Assembly (NCBI RefSeq): GCF_947498805.1
Contig: NZ_CANMLT010000002.1
Coordinates: forward strand, 62,001-126,000
Reading direction: 5' to 3'
DNA from: an uncultured Tenacibaculum sp.
GTDB taxonomy: Bacteria; Bacteroidota; Bacteroidia; Flavobacteriales; Flavobacteriaceae
DNA: 64,000 nt
A program made the position numbers and the translations under genes. Positions 51,001 to 59,605 of this stretch are shown piece by piece. The notes under the pieces are model-generated. The model searched no databases and was not told the origin of the DNA. It saw nothing but the letters and a program-made list of their open reading frames with translations. Within the stretch, counting starts at the first letter, position 1, and each line of letters starts with the position of its first letter.

Positions 51001-54000
51001 GTAGGAGTTCCAGTTTATACCAAAACCCCTATGGCACAAGAAAATAATGGTTGGCGAAAATTACCTGTCTTGGGTAATACAGGGCAAGGTACTAGTTATA
51101 TCTATAAATTTCCTGCAGCTTGTACTAAAAATTATACTTTTAAAGTTCAAGCCATTGATCATAATTTTGCAGGATCTTCTTTCTCTACAGAAGGAAGTTT
51201 TAGTACTGTAGATACTACTAACCCAACGGTTGTTACTCAAGATATTACTGTTCAATTAGATACTGCAGGAAATGTAAGTATCACACCAGCTCAAATTGAT
51301 AATGGTTCAACAGATAACTGTGGAATTCAATCAATGAGTTTAGATACTACATCTTTTGATTGTACCAATGTTGGAGCCAACACAGTGACTTTGACAGTTA
51401 CTGATGTCAATGGAAATTCAGATACCAAGACAGCTACAGTAACCGTAGAAGATAAGGTAAATCCAACAGTTGTTACTCAAGATATTACTGTTCAATTAGA
51501 TGCCACAGGAAATGCAAGTATCACACCAGCTCAAATCAATAACGGATCAACCGATAACTGTGGAATTCAATCAATGAGTTTAGATGTTACTTCTTTTGAT
51601 TGTACTAATATTGGAGCAAACACAGTGACATTAACGGTAACAGATGTAAATGGGAACTCAGATACAAAGACAGCTTCAGTAACCGTAGAAGATAAAGTAA
51701 AACCAACGGTTGTTACTCAAAACATTACCGTTCAATTAGACGCTACAGGAAATGTAAGTATCACACCAGCTCAAATCAATAACGGATCAACCGATAACTG
51801 TGGAATTCAATCAATGAGTTTAGATACTACATCTTTTGATTGTACTAATGTTGGAGCCAACACAGTGACTTTGACAGTTACTGATGTCAATGGAAATTCA
51901 GATACCAAGACAGCTACAGTAACCGTAGAAGATAAGGTAAAGCCAACAGTTGTTACTCAGGATATCTCTGTTCAATTAGCTACTACAGGAAATGTAAGTA
52001 TCACGCCAGCTCAAATTAATAACGGATCAACCGATAACTGTGGAATTCAATCAATGAGTTTAGATGTTACATCTTTTGATTGTACTAATGTTGGAGCCAA
52101 CACAGTGACATTAACGGTTACAGATGTTAATGGAAACACTAACACCAATACAGCAACCGTAACAGTAGAAGACAAGGTAAACCCAATAGTTGTAACAAAA
52201 AACATAACCGTTCAATTAGATGCTGCAGGAAATGCAAGTATCATGCCAGCTCAAATTAATAATGGCTCAACAGATAACTGTGGAATCCAATCAATGAGTT
52301 TAGATACTACATCCTTTGATTGTACGAATGTTGGAGCCAACACCGTGACTTTAACTGTTATTGATGTTAATGGAAACTCAAACACAAATACAGCAACCGT
52401 AACCATAGAAGATAAAGTAAATCCAACGGTTGTTACTCAAAACATCACTGTTCAATTAAATGTCACAGGAGATGTAAGTATCACGCCAGCTCAAATTGAT
52501 AATGGTTCAACTGATAACTGTGGAATCCAATCAATGAGCTTAGATACAACATCCTTTGATTGTACCAATGTTGGAGCTAACACCGTGACTTTAACGGTAA
52601 CAGATGTTAATGGAAACTCAGATTCTAAAACAGCTGCGGTAACCGTAGAAGATAAGGTAAATCCAATAGTTGTTATTCAAGATATTACCATTCAATTAGA
52701 CGCTACAGGAAATGCAAGTATCACCCCAGCTCAAATCAATAATGGCTCAACAGATAACTGTGGAATCCAATCAATGAGCTTAGATACTACATCTTTTGAT
52801 TGTACGAATGTTGGAGCAAACACAGTGACGTTAACGGTAACCGATGTAAATGGAAACTCAGATACCAAAACAGCTACAGTAACAGTAGAAGATAAGGTAA
52901 ATCCAACAGTTGTTACTCAAGATATTACTGTTCAATTAAACGCCACAGGAAATGTAAGTATTACACCAGCTCAAATGAATAATGGCTCAACAGATAATTG
53001 TGGAATTCAATCAATGAGTTTAGATGTTACTTCATTTGATTGTACCAGTGTAGGAACCAACACTGTGACGTTAACGGTAACAGATGTTAATGGAAACTCA
53101 GATTCTAAAACAGCTACGGTAACAGTAGAAGATAAGGTAAATCCAACGGTTGCTACTCAAAACATCACTGTTCAATTAGACACCACAGGAAATGTAAGTA
53201 TCACGCCAGCTCAAATCAATAACGGATCAACCGATAACTGTGGAATTCAATCAATGAGTTTAGATGTTACTTCTTTTGATTGTACTAATATTGGAGCCAA
53301 CACCGTGACTTTAACTGTTATTGATGTTAATGGAAACTCAGATTCTAAAACAGCTACGGTAACAGTAGAAGATAAGGTAAATCCAACGGTTGTTACTCAA
53401 GATATTACTGTTCAATTAAACGCCACAGGAAATGTAAGTATCACACCAGCTCAAATCAATAATGGTTCAACAGATAACTGTGGAATTCAATCAATGAGTT
53501 TAGATACTACATCTTTTGATTGTACGAATGTTGGAGCCAACACAGTGACTTTGACAGTTATTGATGTCAATGGAAATTCAGATACCAAGACAGCTACAGT
53601 AACCTTAGAAGATAAGGTAAAGTCAACAGTTGTTACTCAAGATATTACTGTTCAATTAAACGCCACAGGAAATGTAAGTATCACACCAGCTCAAATCAAT
53701 AATGGTTCAACAGATAACTGTGGAATTCAATCAATGAGTTTAGATACTACATCTTTTGATTGTACGAATGTTGGAGCCAACACAGTGACTTTGACAGTTA
53801 TTGATGTCAATGGAAATTCAGAAACCAAGACAGCAACGGTAACAGTAGAAGACAAGGTAAATCCAACGGTGATTACTCAAGATATTACTGTTCAATTAGA
53901 TGCCACAGGAAATGTAAGTATCACACCAATTCAAATAAACAAAGGTTCAACTGATAACTGCGGAATCCAATCAATGAGCTTGGATATCATAGCATTTGAT

Positions 54001-55716
54001 TGTACTAATGTTGGAGCAAACACAGTGACGTTAACGGTAACCGATGTAAATGGGAACTCAGAAACCAAGACAGCAACGGTAACAGTAGAAGACAAGGTAA
54101 ATCCAACGGTGATTACTCAAGATATTACTGTTCAATTAGACGCCACAGGAAATGTAAGTATCACACCAGCTCAAATTAATAATGGTTCAACTGATAACTG
54201 CGGAATCCAATCAATGAGCTTGGATATCATAGCATTTGATTGTACTAATGTTGGAGCAAACACAGTGACGTTAACGGCAACAGATGTTAACGGAAACTCA
54301 GAAACCAAGACAGCAACGGCAACAGTAGAAGACAAGGTAAATCCAACGGTGATTACTCAAGATATTAATGTTCAATTAGACGCTACAGGAAATGCAAATA
54401 TCACAGCTGCTCAAATTAATAATGGTTCAACCGATAACTGCGGAATTCAATCAATGAGTTTAGATACAACATCTTTTGATTGTACTAATGTTGGAGCCAA
54501 CACCGTGACTTTAACGGTAACAGATGGTAACGGAAACTCAGATACCAAGACAGCAACGGTAACAGTAGAAGACAAGGTAAATCCAACAGTTGTAACACAA
54601 GATATTACTGTTCAATTAGATGCCACAGGAAATACAAGTATCACGCCAGCTCAAATTAATAATGGTTCAACTGATAATTGTGGAATTCAATCAATAAGTT
54701 TAGATACTACATCTTTTGATTGTACTAATATAGGAGCAAATACAGTGACATTAACGGTAATAGATGTAAATGGGAACTCAGATACAAAGACAGCTTCAGT
54801 AACCGTAGAAGACAAGGTAAAACCAACGGTTGTTACTCAAGATATTACTGTTCAATTAGACGCTACAGGAAATGTAAGTATCACGCCAGCTCAAATTAAT
54901 AATGGTTCAACTGATAATTGTGGAATTCAATCAATGAGTTTAGATATAACTTCATTTGATTGTACCAATGTAGGAGCTAACACCGTGATTTTAACGGTAA
55001 CGGATGTTAATGGAAATTCAGATATAAAAACAGCAACGGTAACGGTAGAAGATGTAGCAATACCAATCGCTATTACTAGAGATATTATTGTGGAATTGGA
55101 TGAAAATGGGAATGCAACAATTACTCCAGAAGAAATAAACGATGGTTCTTTTGATGAATGTGGAATTGCTAGTTTACAATTGGATAAAACAGTATTCGAA
55201 TGCCCAACTTTAACTGCTCATGAAGTTGTATTAACTGTTAGAGACACGAATGGATTGACAAGTACAGCTACTGCGGAAGTAACTTTTACTTCAAATGATA
55301 TTGATAATGATTTAGTAGCAGATGTATGTGATGAAGACATGGATGGAGATGGTGTTTTAAATCAAGTAGATAATTGCCCTACTACATATAACCCTCAACA
55401 AGAAGATTTAGATAAAAATGGAATAGGTGATGTATGCGATAGATCAGATTTAGCTATACCTAAAGGGTTTTCTCCTAACGGAGATAATGTAAATGATCTA
55501 TTCATAATAGAGGGGTTACATAAATATCCAATTAATAGATTACAAATATTAAACCGTAGAGGAATTAGTGTATTTACCGCCAAAAACTATCAAAATGATT
55601 GGGCAGGTACGTTAGAGAATAATACTAAGAAACTTCCAACAGGTCCTTATTTCTATATTTTAGAAATAAATGAAGGAATGAAAGTGATTAAGGGATGGGT
55701 TTACATTAATTATTAA
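48058..55716 (+). CDS. Giant secreted T9SS type B cargo: FG-GAP/VCBS propellers, FN3-like and HYR-like repeats, TSP type 3 repeats, gliding-motility C-terminal domain
   Basis: Signal peptide; 14 x WGDYDNDGDLD; 16 near-identical 80-aa repeats plus divergent ones; DMDGDGVLNQVDNCP; C-terminal PKGFSPNGDNVNDLFIIEGL…GPYFYILEI…KGWVYINY. Confidence 0.93.
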   Translation: MKEQLLFSILGFLTSFYTYSQTFTELNTANLTDLSNSSAVWGDYDNDGDLDVLLTGLDSRVSNRKYSKIYTNNNGTFIELANANLVGVAFGRSAWGDYDNDGDLDILLTGQSASGNISKIYTNTAGTFTELATANLTGVGGSSVVWGDYDNDGDLDILLTGGTSKIYTNNAGTFTELTTANLPRVDNGAVVWGDYDNDGDLDILLTGYTGSADISKIYTNTRGVFTELVTANLIGVSYSDVEWGDYDNDGDLDILLTGYTGSSTVSKIYTNTSGSFTELATANLPGLQHSSAAWGDYDNDGDLDILLTGIRGSIEISKIYTNNAGTFTELITANLTNVRYGRATWGDYDNDNDLDILLTGELTGGRVSKIYTNNTVVSNTPPTAPTNPTAIVNGNEVTINWTASTDAETPSNGLSYNVYIKENPIGIPFYVNTPMAQENNGWRKLPAKGNVGQGTSYTYSFSEECTKNYVFKIQAIDHSFAGSPFSAEGSFRIIDTVNPTVETKNITVSLDATGYANVAATEVDNGSSDNCGVQSMLLTPNIFDVTTLGDNTVTLTVTDINGNSSAKTATVTVQQVFTEDTTANIIDVYQSDLAWGDYDNDGDLDLLITGKKSTGVISDPVSKIYTNNGGTFTELTSANLVGVQYGDSAWGDYDNDGDLDLLITGQGVGNTYVTKIYTNNGGTFTELSTPTIAGIVGDITWGDYDNDGDLDILLAGGIGRLSISKIYTNDAGTFTELTTANLIGVNSGAVAWGDYDNDGDLDVLLTGYTGSLDISKIYTNNNGTFTELTSANLIGISYSSVAWGDYDNDGDLDILMSGYTGSADVTKIYTNTNGIFSELATPHIRGQQEGSVAWGDYDNDGDLDVLLTGRLNTKIYSNNAGVFTQVAAADNLTQIAVSDGIWGDYDNDGDLDIAFSGVTATSFTSKIYTNNTIASNTPPTAPKNPTAVVNGNEVTISWGASTDVQTPSNGLSYNVYIKENPVGVPVYTKTPMAQENNGWRKLPVLGNTGQGTSYIYKFPAACTKNYTFKVQAIDHNFAGSSFSTEGSFSTVDTTNPTVVTQDITVQLDTAGNVSITPAQIDNGSTDNCGIQSMSLDTTSFDCTNVGANTVTLTVTDVNGNSDTKTATVTVEDKVNPTVVTQDITVQLDATGNASITPAQINNGSTDNCGIQSMSLDVTSFDCTNIGANTVTLTVTDVNGNSDTKTASVTVEDKVKPTVVTQNITVQLDATGNVSITPAQINNGSTDNCGIQSMSLDTTSFDCTNVGANTVTLTVTDVNGNSDTKTATVTVEDKVKPTVVTQDISVQLATTGNVSITPAQINNGSTDNCGIQSMSLDVTSFDCTNVGANTVTLTVTDVNGNTNTNTATVTVEDKVNPIVVTKNITVQLDAAGNASIMPAQINNGSTDNCGIQSMSLDTTSFDCTNVGANTVTLTVIDVNGNSNTNTATVTIEDKVNPTVVTQNITVQLNVTGDVSITPAQIDNGSTDNCGIQSMSLDTTSFDCTNVGANTVTLTVTDVNGNSDSKTAAVTVEDKVNPIVVIQDITIQLDATGNASITPAQINNGSTDNCGIQSMSLDTTSFDCTNVGANTVTLTVTDVNGNSDTKTATVTVEDKVNPTVVTQDITVQLNATGNVSITPAQMNNGSTDNCGIQSMSLDVTSFDCTSVGTNTVTLTVTDVNGNSDSKTATVTVEDKVNPTVATQNITVQLDTTGNVSITPAQINNGSTDNCGIQSMSLDVTSFDCTNIGANTVTLTVIDVNGNSDSKTATVTVEDKVNPTVVTQDITVQLNATGNVSITPAQINNGSTDNCGIQSMSLDTTSFDCTNVGANTVTLTVIDVNGNSDTKTATVTLEDKVKSTVVTQDITVQLNATGNVSITPAQINNGSTDNCGIQSMSLDTTSFDCTNVGANTVTLTVIDVNGNSETKTATVTVEDKVNPTVITQDITVQLDATGNVSITPIQINKGSTDNCGIQSMSLDIIAFDCTNVGANTVTLTVTDVNGNSETKTATVTVEDKVNPTVITQDITVQLDATGNVSITPAQINNGSTDNCGIQSMSLDIIAFDCTNVGANTVTLTATDVNGNSETKTATATVEDKVNPTVITQDINVQLDATGNANITAAQINNGSTDNCGIQSMSLDTTSFDCTNVGANTVTLTVTDGNGNSDTKTATVTVEDKVNPTVVTQDITVQLDATGNTSITPAQINNGSTDNCGIQSISLDTTSFDCTNIGANTVTLTVIDVNGNSDTKTASVTVEDKVKPTVVTQDITVQLDATGNVSITPAQINNGSTDNCGIQSMSLDITSFDCTNVGANTVILTVTDVNGNSDIKTATVTVEDVAIPIAITRDIIVELDENGNATITPEEINDGSFDECGIASLQLDKTVFECPTLTAHEVVLTVRDTNGLTSTATAEVTFTSNDIDNDLVADVCDEDMDGDGVLNQVDNCPTTYNPQQEDLDKNGIGDVCDRSDLAIPKGFSPNGDNVNDLFIIEGLHKYPINRLQILNRRGISVFTAKNYQNDWAGTLENNTKKLPTGPYFYILEINEGMKVIKGWVYINY
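51241..55080 (+). repeat. 16 x 240-bp in-frame tandem coding repeat
   Basis: Each unit begins gatattactgttcaatta or a close variant, exactly every 240 nt, no indels. Confidence 0.95.
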
Positions 55717-55726
55717 ACAAAAGAGA

Positions 55727-56674
55727 ATGAAATTTAAATTAATACTGAGCATTTTAATGATCATGATAACAATAGAAGGATATTCACAATATGAACCTTT
55801 CTATTCTCAATATAACAACAACTTTAATTTAATAAATCCAGCATATTCTGGTGCACATGATTTTTTTACATTGACAGCAAATGTAAGAAGTCAATGGGTA
55901 AATGAACCTGGTAGTCCAAAAACAGGTTTCTTGACATTACAAGGAGGAATAGGCAATAACTTGGGAGTTGGATTTTCAGCAGTTTATGATAAGGTTTATG
56001 TTTTAAATGAAAGTCATTTGTATGGAGATGTTTCTTATGCTATTAGATTGAATGAAGAATCAACGCTATCCTTCGGATTAAAAGCTGGTGGAAGTTTTAT
56101 AAATGTAGATTTACAAAGTCTAGGAATTACTAATGATTTATTGTTTAGTAGTAATATAAATGAGTTTAAATTTAACATGGGAGCTGGTGCTTTCTTTCAT
56201 ACAGATAAATTTTATGCTAGTTTTTCAACCTTGAATTTATTAGGAAATAGATATTATAGTAGAGAAGGAACTAATATCAACTCAGCGAATGAAAGTCCTA
56301 TTTTTTATGTGTCTTCAGGTTATAGATTTCAGACAGGTGATAAGATAGCATTAAAACCTTCGTTTTTGATGCGTTATGCTAATGGAGAACCAATATCTTT
56401 AGATGTATCTTTAGGAGTATTATATAATAATCAAGTAGAATTAGGTATTTCACATAGAATAAATAATTCAATAGCAGGTTTAATTCAAATAAGAATAAAT
56501 GACAACACTAAAATAGGGTATACTTATGAAAGTTATTTAGCTAGTGTAAGTCAGTATCTTGGTGGATCGCATGAAATAAGTTTGACTTTTGATCTATGGA
56601 AAGGAAGATATGGCTATAGATATAGAAACAATAGAAATAAAAATGAGCCACCGTTTTATTGGGGGTCAGAATAA
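55727..56674 (+). CDS. PorP/SprF family type IX secretion system membrane protein
   Basis: YEPFYSQYNNNFNLINPAYSGAHDFFTLTANVRSQWVNEPGSPKTGFLTLQGGIGNNLGVGFSAVYDK; directly after T9SS cargo. Confidence 0.93.
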   Translation: MKFKLILSILMIMITIEGYSQYEPFYSQYNNNFNLINPAYSGAHDFFTLTANVRSQWVNEPGSPKTGFLTLQGGIGNNLGVGFSAVYDKVYVLNESHLYGDVSYAIRLNEESTLSFGLKAGGSFINVDLQSLGITNDLLFSSNINEFKFNMGAGAFFHTDKFYASFSTLNLLGNRYYSREGTNINSANESPIFYVSSGYRFQTGDKIALKPSFLMRYANGEPISLDVSLGVLYNNQVELGISHRINNSIAGLIQIRINDNTKIGYTYESYLASVSQYLGGSHEISLTFDLWKGRYGYRYRNNRNKNEPPFYWGSE

Positions 56675-56684
56675 TATGTTTAAA

Positions 56685-56714
56685 AAGCGAAGTAATCAAA
56701 TGATTACTTCGCTT
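56685..56714. terminator. Hairpin between convergent genes
   Basis: Perfect 14-bp stem AAGCGAAGTAATCA-AA-TGATTACTTCGCTT; T-tract better on minus strand. Confidence 0.65.
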
Positions 56715-56765
56715 AAACTACTAACAAAGTTTAGTTAGCAGACATTCTCCCCCAAGAACATCTAT

Positions 56766-57479
56766 TTAAAGAGGTATAAAAGCTTGAATTTTATAAAATT
56801 CATTGGCATTTACATTATCATTAGAAATGTTAGGTCCGGCAGCAAAACGGAACCACACACCATTGTTTAGCGTAGCCTTGATATAACCTCCCAAGAATTG
56901 ATATAAGGTAACGGTATCACCTTGATCTACTCTTGTTTGCCCTAAATGTTCGTAAAAACCTCCTAGCGATACATGCTTGTTTATTTTAAAACCTGGAATT
57001 ACCCAATTCAGCATTAAATCTTGTGAATTCCCTTCACCACGTAAACTTTTGTAATAGGCAGTATAAGCTTCTAATTCAAAGTTTCCAGAATGATGTAATA
57101 AGAAGATACTAGGTATTATGCTCTCAGCAATCTTTGTACCCGCCGATTGTGATAATAACTTTCCATGACCAAATCCTAAACTAGGATTGAAGTACCATTT
57201 TTTATTTTTAGAGGTAAAACCAAGTCCTACACCGGTTTCTAAGAATAAATCCTTTCCTTGATTCCCAAAGGATGGGTTCACCCAGAATACACTATAAAAG
57301 GTTAGTTTTTTGTTAGACTCTAGTTCATATGATCCCAAAAAGACGTTATTAAAACCAGCTCCACTATTATGAATTGGCATTATAGCAAAGGTTGTTTTAG
57401 ACTCTTTTTTTTCTTGTGAAAAGGAATGAAAAGACGTGAATAAAAATGCGATTATAAATGTGAAATATATTTTTTTCAT
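56766..57479 (-). CDS. Outer-membrane/exported beta-rich protein (DUF6733-like)
   Basis: Signal peptide; TFAIMPIHNSGAGFNNVFLGSYELESNKKLTFYSVFWVNPSF. Confidence 0.55.
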   Translation of the reverse strand: MKKIYFTFIIAFLFTSFHSFSQEKKESKTTFAIMPIHNSGAGFNNVFLGSYELESNKKLTFYSVFWVNPSFGNQGKDLFLETGVGLGFTSKNKKWYFNPSLGFGHGKLLSQSAGTKIAESIIPSIFLLHHSGNFELEAYTAYYKSLRGEGNSQDLMLNWVIPGFKINKHVSLGGFYEHLGQTRVDQGDTVTLYQFLGGYIKATLNNGVWFRFAAGPNISNDNVNANEFYKIQAFIPL

Positions 57480-57490
57480 GATTAAAATTT

Positions 57491-58258
57491 TTAATGGTGA
57501 TTGTTAAATTGAGGCATTCTTTTTTCAATAAAAGCTCGCATGCCTTCTTGTTGATCTGGAGTACTGAAAAGAGAGTGAAATAACTTTCTTTCAAATACAA
57601 TTCCCGATTTAAGTCCTGTTTCTAAGGATTGATTGATGGTTTCTTTGGCTGTTTTTAAAGCAACTTTAGAATAGTTGGCAACTTTTTGTGCTTGATTAAG
57701 TACATGTTGCATAAAATCTTTTTGAGGGAAAATTTTTGAAACTAATCCTATTCTATTTGCTTCAATAGCTGAAACATCTCTACCAGTTAGAATGATATCC
57801 ATGGCTTTAGACTTTCCTACTAACTTGGTTAATCGTTGAGTACCGCCGATACCAGGAATTACTCCGAGTTTTATTTCAGGTTGTCCAAAGACGGCATTTT
57901 CTGATGCATAAATAATATCCGACATCATGGCAAGTTCACAACCTCCACCGAAAGCATAACCAGAAACAGCTGCAATAATTGGTGTTTTAAGTTTGGTTAT
58001 TCTTTCCCAATGATTGAAATAATCTTCTTCAATCATTTGTGTTGCATTTTTGCTAGCCATTTCTTTTATATCTGCACCTGCACAGAAAAAAGTATCATTA
58101 CCAGTTATAATTATGCAACCTACAGAGGAATCAACATCGTTGTTTTCCAGTCCAGTTAATAACTCATGCATGAGCTCTGTGCTTAAGGCATTTAAAGCTT
58201 TAGGTCGATTTAATTGGGCAATAAGTACCCTGCCTATTTGTTTAAATAGTACATTCAT
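57491..58258 (-). CDS. Enoyl-CoA hydratase/isomerase (crotonase) family protein
   Basis: CIIITGNDTFFCAGADIKEMA; AVSGYAFGGGCELAMMSDIIYASENAVFGQPEIKLGVIPGIGGTQRL. Confidence 0.93.
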   Translation of the reverse strand: MNVLFKQIGRVLIAQLNRPKALNALSTELMHELLTGLENNDVDSSVGCIIITGNDTFFCAGADIKEMASKNATQMIEEDYFNHWERITKLKTPIIAAVSGYAFGGGCELAMMSDIIYASENAVFGQPEIKLGVIPGIGGTQRLTKLVGKSKAMDIILTGRDVSAIEANRIGLVSKIFPQKDFMQHVLNQAQKVANYSKVALKTAKETINQSLETGLKSGIVFERKLFHSLFSTPDQQEGMRAFIEKRMPQFNNHH

Positions 58259-58285
58259 TATTTTAATATTTAGTTTTATTTTACG

Positions 58286-59599
58286 TTAAGAATCCCAAAT
58301 AGCTCCATAAGCAGGAATACCGAGATACTCCATATTATGTACTACCTTTTCGGTAAGTTTTTGATTGGATATACAGATTACTGCTTCCGCATTAAAATCT
58401 TTATAAGCCTTGTAGGTTAGTTTAACCAAATCTGGTTTTCCATTGGCGTCTGTGTCCCAAATAATGGCATTAGGTTGTACCGCTAAGATTTCATTTACTA
58501 ATTCCTTACCATATGTTTTTTCAGGATTTCTTGTAGCCCAAATAAGTAGGGAAGGAGTTTCATTTAAAAGTAAATGCGGTATACAAGGACCAATACCACT
58601 ACCTGTAGCAACCCAAATAACTTTATTAAATAGCTTATCAACATTCCCAACACCTGCAGTTGGAATTCCTTTTACCCATATTTTTTCTGGTTTATCATTG
58701 ATAAAACTTCCTGTCCAATCTCCCGCTCTGGAAATTGTAAGTCTAAACCCGTCTTTATCAGGAGCAGGAACATTCGCAAAAGAATGCCACTCTAGTAGTG
58801 GATTTCTACTTAATGCAGTAGAAGATCCTGCAAATGGAGTAACTCCGTAATTAAAAGAGGTTAAGGCTACATGATTAGAAGGTTTAACAATATCTATATC
58901 GACTTTTTTTAAACGTAACCATGGTAGTATCACACTAATGGTTAGGGTAGTAAGAATCCAAAAGTTAACACTCGAGAATATAGTGTCTATAGAATGTTGG
59001 ACTTTTAAAAACAAAATCATTTGTATCCAAAACAGTATGAGTACTGTCCAACCACCTAATCGGTGCATAGCTTCAAATTGATTATGATTTTTAGCTCTCA
59101 TTTTTGGTAATGCCGTGATTATGATAGCTATTAAAAGAACTAATATAATTGAAGTAACTATGATGATTGGTAGGTTTACTCCTTCATATCCGTTGATATA
59201 ATAATGAAACAGACTTATTACAAATATGATATACCAAAGTGTTCCCATACTTGAACTAGAGCTATGTAGACCACCAAAATGATAAATTTTGGCGCAGATT
59301 CGTCTAATAAACAAAGGCCAGTACTTAGGTGCACTTGTTGCTATTTTGAATAATAGATTAATTACATATTGTTGACGTATTAATATGGCCAATGTAAAAT
59401 TGTATAGAATTACTTCAGCAATGCTGTTTAAAGCTATATAATCAGATGAAAACCAGTTCCAAGATGTTGCTGCTTTAAATAAAATAACACTGTTTATGAT
59501 TGTTATCAGTATAAATAATCTACGGTATGGAATAAACCATGGATGTTTTCCGATTCGATACCAAAAGTTCTTCTTTGGTGGTAATTTAATTGCTTCCAT
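58286..59599 (-). CDS. Integral membrane FAD/NAD(P) oxidoreductase, TmpA-like
   Basis: N-terminal multi-TM region; WHSFANVPAPDKDGFRLTISRAGDWT (FAD-type); VIWVATGSGIGPCIPHLL (NAD-type). Confidence 0.65.
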   Translation of the reverse strand: MEAIKLPPKKNFWYRIGKHPWFIPYRRLFILITIINSVILFKAATSWNWFSSDYIALNSIAEVILYNFTLAILIRQQYVINLLFKIATSAPKYWPLFIRRICAKIYHFGGLHSSSSSMGTLWYIIFVISLFHYYINGYEGVNLPIIIVTSIILVLLIAIIITALPKMRAKNHNQFEAMHRLGGWTVLILFWIQMILFLKVQHSIDTIFSSVNFWILTTLTISVILPWLRLKKVDIDIVKPSNHVALTSFNYGVTPFAGSSTALSRNPLLEWHSFANVPAPDKDGFRLTISRAGDWTGSFINDKPEKIWVKGIPTAGVGNVDKLFNKVIWVATGSGIGPCIPHLLLNETPSLLIWATRNPEKTYGKELVNEILAVQPNAIIWDTDANGKPDLVKLTYKAYKDFNAEAVICISNQKLTEKVVHNMEYLGIPAYGAIWDS

Positions 59600-59605
59600 A
59601 GTTGT

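Noticed and set aside
51241-55080. Regular repeats as a possible CRISPR array
   Set aside because: 240-bp coding units without spacers, in frame within a single protein
58443-58850. 135-aa ORF antisense to the TmpA-like gene
   Set aside because: Shadow of the conserved FAD/NAD region; no independent start context or homology
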